From Puffinus mauretanicus (Eukaryota > Chordata > Aves > Procellariiformes > Procellariidae): DNA of 64,000 nucleotides. Of this stretch, positions 1 to 14,389 are shown piece by piece. The stretch spans positions 186,001 to 250,000 of the forward strand of contig JAJKFH010004141.1 of assembly GCA_023333565.1 (NCBI GenBank), written 5' to 3'. The notes beneath the pieces are model-generated. The model was not told where the DNA came from. It saw only the letters and a program-made list of their open reading frames with translations, and did no database searches. Within the stretch, counting starts at the first letter, position 1. Every line of letters begins with the position of its first letter. A program made the translations under genes and the position numbers.

Positions 1-849
1 GAGGGACGGGATGCCATCCAGAGGGACCTGGATAAGCTCAAGAAGTGGGCCCGTGTGAACCTCATGAGGTTCAACAAGGTCAAGTGCAAGGTCCTGCACC
101 TGGGTCGGGGCAACCCCCGGTATCAATACAGGCTGGGGGATGAAGGGATGGAGAGCAGCCCTGCCGAGAAGGACTTGGGGATACTGGTGGAGGAAACGCT
201 GGATATGAGCCAGCAATGTGCGCTCGCAGCCCAGAAGGCCAACCCTATCCTGGGCTACATCACCAGCAGTGTGGCCAGCAGGTCGAGGGAGGGGATTCTG
301 CCCCTCTGCTCTGCTCTGGTGAGACCCCCCCTGCAGTGCTGCGTCCAGCTCTGGAGCCCTCAGCACAGGACAGACATGGACCTGTTGGAGCGGGTCCAGA
401 GAAGGGCCACCAAAATGATCAGGGGGATGGAACGCCTCTCCTGTGAAGAAAGGCTGAGAGAGCTGGGGTTGTTCAGCCTGGAGAAGAGAAGGCTCCGGGG
501 AGACCTCATTGCAGCCTTTCTATATTTAAAGGGGGCTTATAAGAAAGACTTTTTGGTAGGGCCTGTAGTGATAGGACAAGGGGTAACGGTTTTAAACTAA
601 AAGAGGGTAGATTCAGACTAGATATAAGGAAGAAATTTTTTACAGTGAGAGTGGTGAAACCCTGGCACAGGTTGCCCAGAGAGGTGGTAGATGCCCCATC
701 CCTGGGAACATTCAAGGTGAGGTTGGACGGGGCTCTGAGCAACCTGATCTGGTTGGAGATGTCCCTGCTCATTGCAGGGGGTTGGACTAGATGACCTTTA
801 AAGGTCCCTTCCAACCCAAACTATTCTGTGATTCTATGATTCTATGATT
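1..849 (+). mobile_element. CR1 LINE, 3' part (RT C-terminus and 3' UTR)
   Basis: This is the 3' end of a CR1 retrotransposon that enters from outside the window. A reading frame at 55-600 matches the region downstream of the CR1 reverse-transcriptase palm, with recognisable blocks [36 protein letters not shown] and [15 protein letters not shown]. It then breaks: a short internal deletion after GAYKKD removes part of the C-terminus, and the rest continues out of frame with [17 protein letters not shown] sequence. The element ends at the CR1 hallmark tail attctgtgattctatgatt. The element is dead, 5'-truncated as far as the window shows, and is not a host gene. The subfamily was not assigned. 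Confidence 0.93.
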
Positions 850-1942
850 TCTGTTCTCTGTCAGGTAATGTTATACAAAATGGCAGTCTGTTTACCTTTA
901 ATTAACAAATTATTTCCTTCATCTTTGAAGTCTATAACATCCAGATCAAAATATTATTTCTTATTATTTTTAAATTCCGTATTGTATACATGGCATATAA
1001 CATCATATCTGTCATGATATTCTCAAGTATTTTTTAAAATCTATTAATACAATATGATTATTGATGTCTCCTGGAGACAGTGGGTTTCACAGATTAATTA
1101 TATACTATAAAAATCACCCTTTCTAAAACTATTGTAATTAATTTTGCTATGTTTACATTTCTTATCACATTTCTTAGAGTGGAAAAAAGCAATGACATTT
1201 TTGGTAGGTATGGCATAATTTTGAACATAAATGAGGATAAGTAATTTTGTCCTTCCTAATTTTTCATGTTACACTATTGTCATCTTACACTAATTGTAAA
1301 TGCTGTTTTGATTTTTTAAATTTTTTTTTTATCCTTCCCAGACTGAAACTTTCCTTACAATAAATTATTATACTGAATTTATACAAAGAAAATATACCAC
1401 ATGGACTGGTAATAGTTCATAGGATAGAACACAATTAAACTGTCATGCAGCTGCTTATACTAGTATAGCTTATGTCCCCACTGGAAAAAGGATGAACTAA
1501 AACCTTTGTGAGATTGTTACACAGTTATGACTCAGAGCATGCCAAGAGTTATACTGGAAGGCCTATTGCAATAAACACCTGCCCCTCAAACCATATGGAA
1601 TCAGACTGGAATTAATATTTTCCCATAGCCCGTTCAAACTGTCATGGTAGTGCAAAATTCATTCCTGACAAAAGAAGGGAAGCAATGGAAAGTCTTTAAA
1701 TAGTCAGTGTGGCTTAAGGGAAAGAAAAGAGCTGGAGTGCTACAAAATATAATGGGGATATCCCTTTTCCATGATTTCGTCCTTTTCTCTCTCTCCTTTT
1801 AAGTATTCAGCACAGAGGGAACCAACCAAAGAACCTGTTGTGGTTTATAATAATAACAGCTATAAATTCGATTTGGCATATTCCAGTCAAATCTGTCATT
1901 ATCTCGAACCCTTCGAGTCCCACATTTGGAACCAAAAAAGAC
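850..1942. other. AT-rich non-coding stretch
   Basis: No gene or recognisable transposon was seen. The sequence is AT-rich, with a T-rich run near 1316-1330 and no open frame of note. It lies between a CR1 3' end and an LTR. Confidence 0.6.
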
Positions 1943-2526
1943 TGTCGTGGTTTAACCCCAACCAGCAACTAAGCCCCACGCAGCCGCTCGCTCACTCCCC
2001 CTCCACAGTGGGATGGGGTAGGGAATCAGAAGAGTAAAAGTGAGAAAACTCATGGGTTGAGATAAAGACAGTTTAACAGGTAAAGCAAAAGCTGCGCACA
2101 CAAGCAAAGCAAACCAAGGAATTCATTCACTGCTTCCCACCGGCAGGCAGGTGTTCAACCATCACCAGGAAAGCAGGGCTCCATCACAGGTAACGGTGAC
2201 TTGGGAAGACAAATGCCATCGCTCCGAACGTCTCCCCCTTCCTTCTTCTTCCCCCATGCTGAGCACGATGTCATATGGTATGGAATATCCCTTTGGTCAT
2301 TTGGGGTCAGCTGTCCCGGCTGTGTCCCCTCCCAACTTCTTGTGCACCCCAGCCTCCTCGCTGGTGGGGTGGGGAGCAGAAAAGGCCTTGACTGTGTGCA
2401 AGCACTGCTCAGCAGGAACGAAAACATCCCTGTGTTATCAACACTTTTTCCAGCACAAATCCAAAACACAGCCCCATACAAGCTACTATGGAAAAAAATA
2501 ATTCTATCCCGGTGAAAACCAGCACA
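1943..2526 (+). mobile_element. Solo LTR of a bird endogenous retrovirus (copy 1)
   Basis: The element begins with TGTCGTGGTTTAACCCC and ends at about ...AACCAGCACA, so it has the TG...CA termini of a retroviral LTR and is about 584 bp long. The 5' segment with AACTAAGCCCCACGCAG and CTCGCTCACTCCCCC is characteristic of a common bird ERVL-like LTR family; the family assignment is from memory. The end was set by comparison with the second copy (about 24165-26049): similarity stops in both just after ACCAGCACA/ACCCAACACA. No clean target-site duplication is visible and no retroviral coding sequence flanks it, so it is an old solo LTR. The ORFs inside it are chance. Confidence 0.8.
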
Positions 2527-4285
2527 GAACCATTCTTTCTTTAGTCTCTTCACACAGTCACTCATCATTCCTCATAGAAATATCTAAGATGTATTTCATG
2601 TAGCCCAGCTCTTGGTACTTCTGGCATCTTCTGCCTCTGCATCCAACACCTCCTGCGGACGTGGATGGGTCCAGAAATAGAGGTGGATTGCACTTACTAG
2701 AGGACCCTCAGGAGGAAAGGAGGGGCTTTGAGGACTGGAGGTTGCGTAGGGTGGAAGTGAGAGAGGGGAAGGGTAAATTCATCTTACAGTTGCTGTCCCC
2801 AGATATTGTTGTCCCTCCCATGGCAGCAGATTTGTGCTAGAAGAGTTGATCTTCAGCTTTCTCCACGGAATGCACAACAGATATGCTGCTGAATTCACTT
2901 TTGCTTACTACCTTGAGATAGCGCTGTAACCTCCCTACGGAGGCAATACCCAGAGAGATGGGTTTTGAATCTCTGCTGCACTGAAAGTTACACGGCCACT
3001 TGTATCAGTGTTAAGCAAGTGTAAAAATGTTGTAAATCAGAACAGTATTAATACCTGGAATTGACAGTAAAAATACCTATTCCTATGCCCCAGGTGCAAA
3101 AATAAAGCAAAAAAACATCATGCTCCTGAAAATTACAAATTCCTGACTATGGAGAAATGGAAAAAACATCCGTCAGATGAGCTACCCCCGCTCCTACTTA
3201 CTCCCAGAATTTTTGATAAATGTGAAATGGATTATAACTGGACAAGGTATCCTATTTAAGAAAGCTGATGAATATTTATTATATATAGAACTGGCTTCAT
3301 GTTAAGTTTTGCTAGCAATTGCTACCACCATGCTCAAAATCTATTCATGACATCGGTACCATGTACAACTCTCCCTCTCATTTCAGCAGCAAAATATCCT
3401 TGCAGAAGTTCATTTCACATTTTTTTAATTCTATGCAATATAGTTTCGCACTTCTTTCATTCACTGTGTTATATGAGATTTTACACTATGATGAGTAACA
3501 CTTGCTACCTTTTTCAAGAAACACTCCTGAGCCGTGAAATCTTGAGCTGGCTTTGACAGTAATTTAAAGGAATTTCTGGCATCCAATCATCCATGTCATA
3601 AGTCACACATCACATAGAATAAATAACAATCTTAACTAGATACCTTTAAACCAACCAGGTCTAAAAAAAAGTAAATCTACTCTATTATTCTACGATAACT
3701 TAAAAGAAAAAAAAGTTATTTTACTTATAAGAAAACTTATTAGAAATAATATTTTGAAAATTCTGACCTTTCAAAAATAGCATAATTGGTTTTTTAGCCT
3801 GCTAAACTCAGAAATGTCCCAGAAAAGGCTCCTCCATTACACTTTGTACCTATTTCCCCTGTGAATTGGAAACAAAGAGTGTAGCAATGGGGGAAACTTA
3901 GATTCACAATTTGGATTTGAAAGAGAAGTTGCTACTTACATTAAAATAGTTTTCCCTTATATTAGGCCAGATCTTATACCAATTAACATCATAGGAAAAT
4001 TTCCAACTAGGCTTCTGCTTAAAAGGATTTTTTAAAAGCTGGATTTTTGTAAATCAATGGGTTTCTTTGATTTATTTTAAAGAAAAAACCCATGGTATTA
4101 ATGTTTTAATCTTTAGCCTCATTATAACAAACATGTACTTGAAAGGACGCACAAATTCCCAATAGTATAAATATGACATCTATTTAATTATTCATTCAGC
4201 AATATCTGCATTTTAGTAGCTATGCCAGTAAAGCATCATTATCAAAAACAGGTAAAAGAATAAACATCGTCCCCCTGACAAAATA
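2527..4285. other. Non-coding stretch, no gene seen
   Basis: The first 450 bases are somewhat richer in G and C (for example the purine-rich 2695-2785) and unassigned; the remainder is AT-rich. No ORF resembles a known protein. Confidence 0.55.
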
Positions 4286-4373
4286 TCTCTCTCCCCCTCT
4301 CTCTTCCTCTTTCTCTTTCCCTCTCCCTCTCCTCCTCTCCCTCCCTCCCCCTTCACCTCCCCCAGTCTTACTA
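4286..4373 (+). repeat. Polypyrimidine (CT-rich) simple repeat
   Basis: About 88 bases are almost exclusively C and T on the + strand (CTCTCTCCCCCTCTCTCTTC and similar), followed by CCTCCCCCAG. This is low-complexity sequence with mixed CT and CCT periods. It resembles a very long splice-acceptor tract, but no exon follows that I can recognise. Confidence 0.85.
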
Positions 4374-7300
4374 TCGGTCATACAAGAGCATCACTCACTG
4401 CATGTCAACCCCATGAACTAACCAGGTTGGGGATCTTATCAAAGACTGATTCCGAGCTTCTGGGAAGGAAGCAGCTGGCCTTGGCCGGGTGCTTAGCTAG
4501 TTCAGCCCAGCCCAGTTACGTTAGAGGTTATCACTCCACGGGGAATAACGAGCGATTATAAATTTGCAGATGTTGGAGACTGCTGAATCCAGTAGCCCAA
4601 CAGACGTGAGGCTGCGCACGCACTTCTAACAGGCACGCACGCACGGAGCAAGACAGATACAACCCGTCCTTCACCGCTTCAGCACAGAGGGAAGGTGTTG
4701 GCATGGGGAACCCGACACAAGTGGAGGAGAATGGATCTGAGGGAAAGCTGAGGGTATTCAGTAATGAACGTGAGGGGAGGAGGGGGAATGAGAGACACAT
4801 CACTTAGTGTCTTCTGGCCCCACAGAGGAAGAATTCTGAGAAGCACTTCCAAGCAGCTTGCAGATGAGGATGCAGGAGCTACACTCCACTACGTTTACTT
4901 CATGATTCATCATCACAGAACACGCACTTTATAATCTTTGAGACAGAAGTTATGAACAATAAGGTTTTTAATCTCCTTGATTGATTGTATCATCTGTGGA
5001 CCACCAATGGAAACAAGGGATTTTAATGAATTACAGAGAAAAAAGTGTTTTCACTGCCCTGGTATAATAAAACAGACATAACTGTATTTGCAATGTACCC
5101 ATTAGGCTATATGAGAATGTATCTTCCTAACATTACACAAAGTTGATAGAACCGACTTCTCTTTTTATTGGTAAGGCTGGTAAGATAAAAAGAAAGCACA
5201 GTCTTTTATGCCATAAAGACTTACTTCCTGTTAATATTTTTCAAACAGTTCATTACTGTTTATGATAGCACAATTTGCATAAAACACTGAACTTACACAC
5301 ATGCAATACAACCTAAATAATTCCTGTCCCAAAGGAACTGGGATCCAGCTGATTATACAAATGAAAGTAACTGAAACAAATGTGGAAATTAAATGTAAAA
5401 TTGAAATACATTAAAATGTAACGATATCTATATAATACAGAGAGCTGATTTTTATTTATTTATTCATTTTAGAAATGACCAAAGTGTCAAACCACTTTGT
5501 ATAAGTGTCTGACTTCAATGGATCTTTCACTGCCAGTACTGGATGGCATTTCTGATAAGAAGGCTTTTCAGTGGAAACCTGCTAGGAATATGGAGCATTT
5601 ATGTGGGATATGGAGGGTCTGAATGGAGGTATTTGCTCTAAAGCAAATGAGACAGAGACTTGAATGGACAGAGATATGCTCTGATTATTAGACTATTGGC
5701 AGTTCTTAGAGTTTGTGTAAGGTTTAGGATTTTTTTTGTCTTCATCAAAAGGCCCAGGTCCCAATTTAATGTGGACTGAACATGTTTTCAAACATCACTT
5801 TGCTCAACTAATAACTTCTAAAATTATAGCAAATCCTTCTTGTAGTTCAGCCAAATTAATGTTTATTCACCAGAGAGAAGAACATTCTGCAGAGACAAGG
5901 ACAGTAGACATACAGCTTTTTTCCTGTCTTCGTCAGAGAAGCTGCAGTTTCTTTCACTAACCCCTCCTAAAGGTCTGCATTTTTTTTTCCCCCGATACAC
6001 ATATTTATATAGGTAGCCTTCCATACTTATAGCTGAATTATTGGGAGAGAAAACAAAAAATACAAATTGATACTATTAAGCACATAAAGCTTGAAATCAA
6101 ATGTTTTCTCTCTTAACTGTACTGAATAGTTGAACTGCTTTTGTATTCTAATGAATTAGAAAGAATCCCCAGACTCTGGGTCACTTAGATCATTCATGTA
6201 AGAACATTAGTGGTCAGGATGTCTTAGGATTCTTATATTCCTTTCCATGGAACTATGAGGATCAAAATTACAATCACGGAAACATAAGCTAGACAGCTTT
6301 TATCTGCATGGGGTATGGGTAGAGTAAGGCACTTTCTTAGTCAGAGGAATAGAATTCCCTCAAGTAGAAAATAAAAATAACATCCCGCATACTCTGTAAA
6401 CCCCTTATCGTACTCATTAGCCCTGCTTTTATCTCCACTGATCTAGCACAAATGCAACAAGAATTATGAAGACCTCAAATACCATGCAGAATCCAGGTAT
6501 TCAGATGAAAACAAGGGAAAAAAAACAGATCTCAATTTTCAGCTCAGCTTTAAAATAATACAATGTATTATCCTTTCATTAGAATTGATTTACATGATTT
6601 TTTATTTCTTTTTCCCAAATGCAATCTTGAGGAAAGGAATACAAATTTTGTGATTTAATATCTTTACTACTTTGTTTCTATGTATTTCTTGTAAGATACA
6701 AGTTGCATGTTTTGTATTTCTTCTTTGAGCCACATTTAAGCAGTCTCCATAATAAATGTGTGCATCTTCATAGAAATTAAAGAGTTTAACTACACAACTA
6801 CCACAATGAAAAGTGTGTGACCAAACTCCCAGGCAGTTTTCAAAGACCCAACATTCGTCCATTTATTCCTTTCAATCTTCTGAACAGTACAGCCCAACAA
6901 GGAAGCAGTTTAATTCCCTTCCCTAAAAAAACTTGGCTTTGGACTTAAGTCAACATCAAGTATGCATCAGCTTAAGAATTACAATTATTTAAAACCAAAT
7001 GTTTGAAGTTCTTTTAATGTTTTTTACTGTAGAAAGCTAATGCTTCAAGTTTTTCTTCACAAATAGTTTTAAAGAATAAGAAAGGTAAGATTTATCCATA
7101 TTCTAGCAACCAGCAATGAAGTTACTTATTCCAGAAGGATAATATTTATTTAAGTTTTATAATTCTGACTGAAATTTAGCCTCCCATTATCTAAAAGACA
7201 AATTTAGCTCATTAAGAAGATTTCAAAGAGTTAGGCCTAAATGATATAACAGTAGTCTGCATTGTTTGTGTAATTATAAAATGAGCATTTTTATTTTATT

Positions 7301-10300
7301 AAATTGAAAAAACCCAGTTTCACTCCTACTGTTCGAATAAGCAGATTTTTATCTTTTGCACAAATTTTTATTCTTTTTTTTTTAAACAAAACGTTCTATT
7401 TATACATTATTTTATGTAATATGCCAATGGGGAAGAAATACAGCTTTAAACTTATGTTCTGAAACTTCCAAAATACTGATTTTCTATAATATGTTAAAAG
7501 GACTGTGAAATGTCATTCACTTTGTTTTATGACAGCTATCTAGAAGGATGGTTTATACTTTTTGATTTGTGACTCTTGAAATTCACTCAAAAGCCACAAA
7601 TTACTGTAAACTAAGCTATAAATAATCTAACTTATAGTCCATGTTTTCTAGACTTAAATAATGATTTCATTATCCAGTTACAAACTATTCTTTGCATTTC
7701 CTCTCCAGTGTACTTGTCTGCAAATGCATCGTGACAGACGTAATTGTACCCCAAACAGATCTGTAACCTTCATTATTAAAAAATTCAAACATGTACAGGG
7801 GAAAGTAAAAGAAACTGAGATAGAGTAAAACAATTCAGGGAAAAGAAAAATAGCTTTTCCTTCACTAACTATTGACCTTTTAGGGCTTGAACCACAGAAA
7901 ATGAAAAAATGTGTCTAAATTGACTTCAGTAGTGTTTGGGTCAGGTCTCTACAGGAACATTAATACTTATGCATCAAAAAAAAAGATAAATGGAATCTTC
8001 TAAAAATGTTTATAATCATTCAGCCTTTTTGTTTGATAATATAATCGAAACTAAGGTCCAAATAACCATATTAAATTATTGTACCAAATTATCTTTACAT
8101 TTCTGAGATCCATGTTATTCTCATTGTCACTGTAATTTGCTGTGAGGGACAATATACGGCACACAGGTTATTCCAACAAAAGAATTTGAGTTTTGCCACT
8201 GGCAAATTCAGTTCTGTTTTTGGTCAATATGCACATGCATGGAAAGACATCATTAATAATTTCAGTTATTGCATTGCTGCCAAGAAATAAAGGTAAAGAG
8301 TCAACCCTATCCTTCAGAAATAGCTTGTACCAAATTCCCAACAACGTTGAGTAATGAAGCTTGAATACAGTTGTTTACTCTTTTGGTGGCTACCTACTTC
8401 ACCTCACGCTGCAGACCTTTCAAGTCCAATATTTGTTTGAGTAATAAATGGATCAAATGTGTTATTTCAAACAATTTTTTTTCCTGTGTTCTAGCTGCTT
8501 CTTATACACAGATAATTTACTTTCTAATCGTGCTCTTTATATATTAGTACATAGGTTTTGTCTTGAAGTTCAGACATGAATATCCTAGACAGTACTCATA
8601 AACTCGATATGTCATTGAGTTGGGTTTTTTTTCCCTTTTTTAAAATAGCCTACTACTGCATTTAGAAAGCCAAAAAGATAATAAATACATACAGAAAAGA
8701 ATAAAAAAGACCAAATCAAGTGCTGTAAGAAGAACCTCCAGCTGGGCTGTAAATTTCATTTACCCTCCTCTCTAACCAACCACTGTAAGAGAACTGGAAT
8801 GTAATCCAAAAGTAGTAGTGGCAGGTAGGAATCCATTACAGTCTTGTGGGATCTTTGAAGTAAAAATATTCATGAGCAGTCTATAGCTGTGTAGCTCATA
8901 TTTCAAAAACTTTTTTTCATGTTTTTATAATGTTACAAGAAAAAAAAAGGAAAATCCTCAGTTTTAACATGGGGAAAAGGACTGGTAATGCTTCTACATG
9001 GACAATCACGGTAAGGTAAACCACTAACAGTGGTTTCTAGATTGTCACTTAGATTAATGTTTTCAAATATTCCTGGTTTATAATTTCTTTTCTTTTTCCT
9101 TTCTACGATATGCACCTAAATTTCCCTAACTGCTTCACTCTTCACAAGAATGGTTTGACTAACATGGCAGAAAAACTTTTAAGATTTTCATAAGAAATGA
9201 GAAATCATTTTTTCCAAAATTTACATTCAAATACAGACACAAACTAATGTAATGTGGACATTAACTGTTTTTGTATGATTCTTCCTGACTCTTTTTTTTT
9301 TGTTATTGATGTTCTGATATTGATTTTTTTTCATACCATATGGACATTATAATAAAAGATGAAGTAATAAAATTTGTTTATTGTATATAGCAGAAGGGAA
9401 ATGAGAGCTCCTGACTATAGCTTACAAAGGGGATGGGAGGATATTAAATTCTATAGAAAGTTCTAGTTGCTCTCCCACTATTGTTAAATGTGTTGCTAAT
9501 TATCATGGGATATTAAATCTTGGTGTCTATCAGCTTTCCACATGATTCCTCCCCATTTTTAAATAGCTTTGAGATTTGTCACAGCATTTTAACAAAATAC
9601 TGTACCATAGCTTTTTATTGGAATTCACCAGTAACTTTGCTCTCAAATGGGTTAAAAACCAATATGATTCTTTATCCCACCCTGGATGGAAGACACTGAT
9701 TACATATTTTCTTTCCTTGAGTTCACATTTGCCTAAGAAAGAAGAGAAAACGAATTCTTGCAGTGAACTACGCTTGATACATAATTAACAAAATAAGACC
9801 TGCCACATCAATTAGAATGAACAAAATTATGAATGTACCAGAAAGCAAATATTTGGAACTATGTACATGGCCTTGAAAAACATAATGATCGCCATCATCT
9901 TTCTTGACTGCTGCAACATATGTTATAGGATGCAAATCCATTTACAGTAAGGAGGACACTCTTCTCAGGGGGATAACAAAGATGTAAGAAATAGAGCTCA
10001 TGGTGGTTTGTGAGTCTGTGGGAGGGTTTACAGGAGCCTTGTTGTAACTGGGAGGCCACAGCCAGGGTTGTCCCTTTCCTGCGAGGTCTGCTTTCAGATG
10101 AGCCTCTAGCATCTGGCCAAGCTGGGCTACAGCCATGCTGCGTCATTCTGTGCCTATTGGTCTTTCCATGCCACATATATTTCTTAAGAATTAAGTTTTT
10201 TTTCTAAAGCAAAATAAAAACTACCCAGTAGAAAAAAAAATTCAGAAAAAAGACTTCCAAAATATTTGTCACATATAATAACACTATGACAAAGCAATTG

Positions 10301-13300
10301 CTTTATGTCTTCATCTGTAATTTAATAAAATAACATAGTTTTTCAATAGTGCTGAAAAGTAAGCGGTAGATTAGACTGTTCCTCAACAACTGATTTTTTT
10401 CTCCAGTAACTGATTTTAGACTTGTTTGAAGGGGACTATTTCAGCCTTTCAAGTCCCATTAAAATCCCTGGCAGGCATATGGCTGGTATATTTACAAAAC
10501 ACACGAGCAGGTTTTCTGACAGTCCTTCAGCATTTTCTCACCAAACAACAAAAAATTGCAGTTAGAAAACAAGAGAAACCATACAGACAAATTGCCTTTT
10601 GTTAGGACTGTATCATATGTGTAGTGGTGACATGAGAAAGGTGCCCAGTGTGCTGTGGATTTTTCTGCTTTGTTTTCTCACTGACATGGAAGGAACTGTT
10701 AGAGTCACAGAGACTTCTCCAGTCATACGGCTGGAGAAAAAATTAATTGTATAAAAACAATGAATAATTCAAGTGAGAGAAATTTATCTCATATTCTTTG
10801 GATGAACACAGTCTACTTAGTTTTCATCTGTAGAAGTTAGTGAACAAACCCTGTTTCTTGACTTGGACTGTGCAAATTTATTTTATCATTAGCGGCATAC
10901 ACAAGTCCACCCTTGGTATAATTTTTTTTTGTCAGAAAAAAAAGGTGCTAGCAGAAGCCAAAAGACAAATGAAGTTGAAAAACTATGCACATGGAGATAC
11001 ACAGCTGTCAAGAGTACATGGGGAATGACTCTCTTCCATCAAACACTGGGGGTTTAAAATTTTTTTTCCTAACCTTTCATGAGAGGAGCAGTCCCACAGA
11101 TTTTTGTCTAACTACAGCTTTTGTCTAAACACTGTTGTGCACATCAGTAAAAATTATGAAAAGTATCATGTGTGTTGGAGTCATGTAGTAGGAATGTCCA
11201 GATTCATAATATACTCTTATTAACCTAGTTCAATCACAGTAATAAACTGTGAAAACGTTAAAGGAAAGCAAACCCATTTTTTCCATTAGGAAACTAATGC
11301 TTAATCAAGAGTGCAGGGCAGGAGCCCTTCATTGATCGGTGCAGAACAAGTTACTGAGAAAACAATTACTCCTCTCAAAAGCAAGGGGTCATTTGACATA
11401 AAGAAGTGATGGGGAACAAATGCAGGGGAAGTAAAAGATGTAATTGGCAAATGGGTCCACTATGTGATATTGTTTAACGTTGTAAATGGCTTTGGTAAAA
11501 TAATTCACTGAGTTGGAACCGATGAATGACAATGATAAAGGATGACAGCATCTTGCACGCACTTTGTCAAGTCACTGTCACACTTATAAACTCCTGAATG
11601 AGGAGACTGCAGTTGCCACAGCCTCACAGGCAGAAACTGGGGGAAGAAAATTCTGTGTCATCAAATACAAGAGGGAAATACTGTTTTCTTTAGGATTGAG
11701 AGACATGAATTGGACTATCAAAGCTCAGGAAAGCTCGCTGTCTTCTAGTCAATGAGCAAAAAACATATTCACTCTTTCCTGCCACAAGGAATTAGCTTTT
11801 AAACTTTTAAAAGATTTGCTTAAAAAAAAAAGGAGAGAGTAAAGCTTTTAAAAGAATTGTGTTTTCCCATGACAAAGTACACAGTACATCTGTGCAAGAT
11901 CTTTTCCAATCGTGTCTAGTCTCTAAAAGTATTTGTTAAAGGGGCAATCATTTATTAAAGAAGACCAGCAGTGGAGTTAAAACCTTACTCACTCTTTCCA
12001 TAGCTCCTTAACTTTAATTTCTTTTTTTAGTTTCTGCGGAATATTGGCAGATAATTTGAATGAATTTAAAAAGTTAAACCATATGATCATATTCAGAGTT
12101 TAAGAGTTTTCCTGTATGGGTTCTATAAATTATAAACCATGCTTCCAGTCTAATTTTGGAGCTTAGCTAACTTATCTAAACTGAGTGTAGTAAGGACAGC
12201 CATATCCCAAATAGCTATCTAGAAAATGGGACAAAAGCCCCTATGACCTTGATTTGTTACAACGATCTAAATAAATCCCTAAATTGAAATGAGTGAAACA
12301 CAGTACCAAACTATTCAAAAACATATACAAAAAGACATTTTAATAAGTTTCAAAATTAAACTGACCTTTATTAGAAAACAAATATAATTTGCTGTATTTT
12401 CTGTAGCTACTCTACCTAACTGAATTTACTGGGAAGTTCAGCTGCAAGGTAGATGCAAAAGACACTAATGTTATAGAATCGTCTTGCTGTTAACTACGTA
12501 TTCTCTGAACTCTGACTCATAAATGATATGTATAAATAACAAGCTGAAAAGAAGCAAACACTACAATTACATTTTCATTTTAGCATTTAGATAGCTATTA
12601 CAGATGGTCAGATGACTGCGGTTCAGGCACAAATTTGATTTCCAGAATAAGTCTGATTATGATTCAATTAACCCTGACATAGCTACAAGTTTTTTTTTTC
12701 CCAATAATTCTAAGCAGATATAGTAGACAATTATGTTCTTACCAGAGCTACAATGGGAAAAAGTGGAAAGGTTTGAGGACCACAGTGGTGGCTCATCCTG
12801 TGAACACCTTTAAACTATACTTTAAAATGTATTGGTTTTGAGGAACAGAGTTTCATCTTTCTCTGTCCAGAAAACTTTTAAATAATGTAAAAAGCCAGAA
12901 AGCAAATGTTTCATTTGTATTTTAACTAACAAAAAAAAAAAAAAAAAACAACCACCCACAAATGCAAATTTGCAACAGCTTAACAAATAAGACACTTCTG
13001 AAAAATATACTCTGGCTTAAAAGGCTTGTGCCTTTTCGTTTGGCTCCAGTTGAACTTCCCCCTCATTAAACAATAATCTTTATGGTGAATTCCAATAAAG
13101 ATGAAAAAAGAAAGATTCTGAAAAGAATGCATAAATAATTCTGGTTGCCTAGCTGTGGCAATGAATTCCTGTTTGTTTTGCCACTGAAGGGTGAATGCAA
13201 CCCTTTGAGCAAACGGGAATTCATTATTCCAGTGACTGAGAAATGTTCCACTTAAAGAACCTAATTGGTTCTACAACAGTGATTTCTTTCAAAGCACCAT

Positions 13301-14389
13301 TTCCGGAAGAAACAACAAAAAGAAGACAGCTCTTTGACTAGTACAGGGTCTACAGGGTACATTTGCCTTCCCATGTTTCAGCTCTAAAAGGAAAATGTCA
13401 CACATAACCAGGACAAAGGAATAAAGAACTAGTGTTTTAAAAGGTACAGAAATACAGCAGGTCTTCCACTTCTTTCCTGAACAGTAAAGCTGAATTTCAA
13501 TAAATATTAGTGCATGCTCATGGTACTTGAACTTTCAGTAAGAAAGAAAATACTGTACTGACCACAGTTTCAACTCCTTTCAAGAGTGATCATTAGTAGC
13601 CAAAAGCTACTTGAATATTTTACTATGCAAATGAAAAGTAAATCAACATTATTTACCTGTAAGTGTAATAGAATATGTGAATTAATATGCCCAATCTGCT
13701 GAAGCAAATAGAATACTGTCATTTATTTTTAACCTAATGAATTAGAATATGCAAAAAAAGAAACTCAGACACACAGGTAGATACAGACAGTTCTCATTTA
13801 CATCTCAATAGTTACGCTGGAAGAATAAAAGTCATGTACTGATTGTTGCATTTAAATGCAGAATCTTAAATGAGAGTTTTTCTGGAGGCAAGGTGCAGGT
13901 CAGAAACAAATCTGATTGAGGTTAATGGATGGATATCTATTTACTTCAAAATGAGCTTCAGAACAGGCCCCCACAGAACAACAAATTCACATTCAGACTG
14001 AAATCTGAGGCAAAAACTTCCAGTTTTGTGTGGATTTGACAAGTGATTTAGTGCTATTTCTAGAATTAGAATGAGTGATACAAAAAGAGTTAATGCATTA
14101 TTTACGCATCACTTTCAATGTGTATCCAGTCCCTGAAGAATATAATTGATCTTAAATACTCAGACTGAAACAGAAATCTCTCCATCCCTGTTATTCAATG
14201 CACATGTCAACACAGTTGTAACACCCCCAAAGCAAAAAGAATCATTTCTGTTTTCACAATGCACCTCAGTTTTTCCATTTGTGGCATCAGAGAGTAGTTT
14301 GGGTGGGTGGCAAAAAGAACAGACCACATCACTCAGTGATATAAAATCTAAAAATTATATAGTAAGTGGGATAGCAATTTATATTCTAT
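4374..14389. other. 10 kb AT-rich region without recognisable gene
   Basis: Both strands were read. The open frames are short (below about 95 codons), have no recognisable domains and look random. Local features are scattered homopolymers, an A18 tract at 12931-12948, and a more GC-rich patch at about 9950-10170 that has overlapping ORFs on both strands but no recognisable protein. The region is probably intergenic or intronic. Confidence 0.5.
12931..12948 (+). repeat. Poly(A) tract
   Basis: Eighteen consecutive A residues. The sequence upstream does not look like a processed gene copy, so it is treated as a simple homopolymer. Confidence 0.9.

Noticed and set aside
1943..2526. Full endogenous provirus between the two same-family LTRs (1943 and 24165)
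   Set aside because: The LTRs are 22 kb apart, diverged, and the sequence between has no gag, pol or env motifs, so they are independent solo LTRs.
2151..2568. ORFs of 104-137 codons on both strands
   Set aside because: They lie inside the solo LTR, which is non-coding.
4286..4373. Extended polypyrimidine tract as a splice acceptor
   Set aside because: No open, domain-bearing exon follows; it looks like a CT simple repeat.
9895..10207. Overlapping ORFs on both strands in a locally GC-rich patch
   Set aside because: No recognisable domain, no splice context with neighbouring open segments, and similar length in both orientations.
12931..12948. Poly(A) tail of a processed pseudogene
   Set aside because: No gene-like sequence or upstream poly(A) signal arrangement and no target duplication could be seen.
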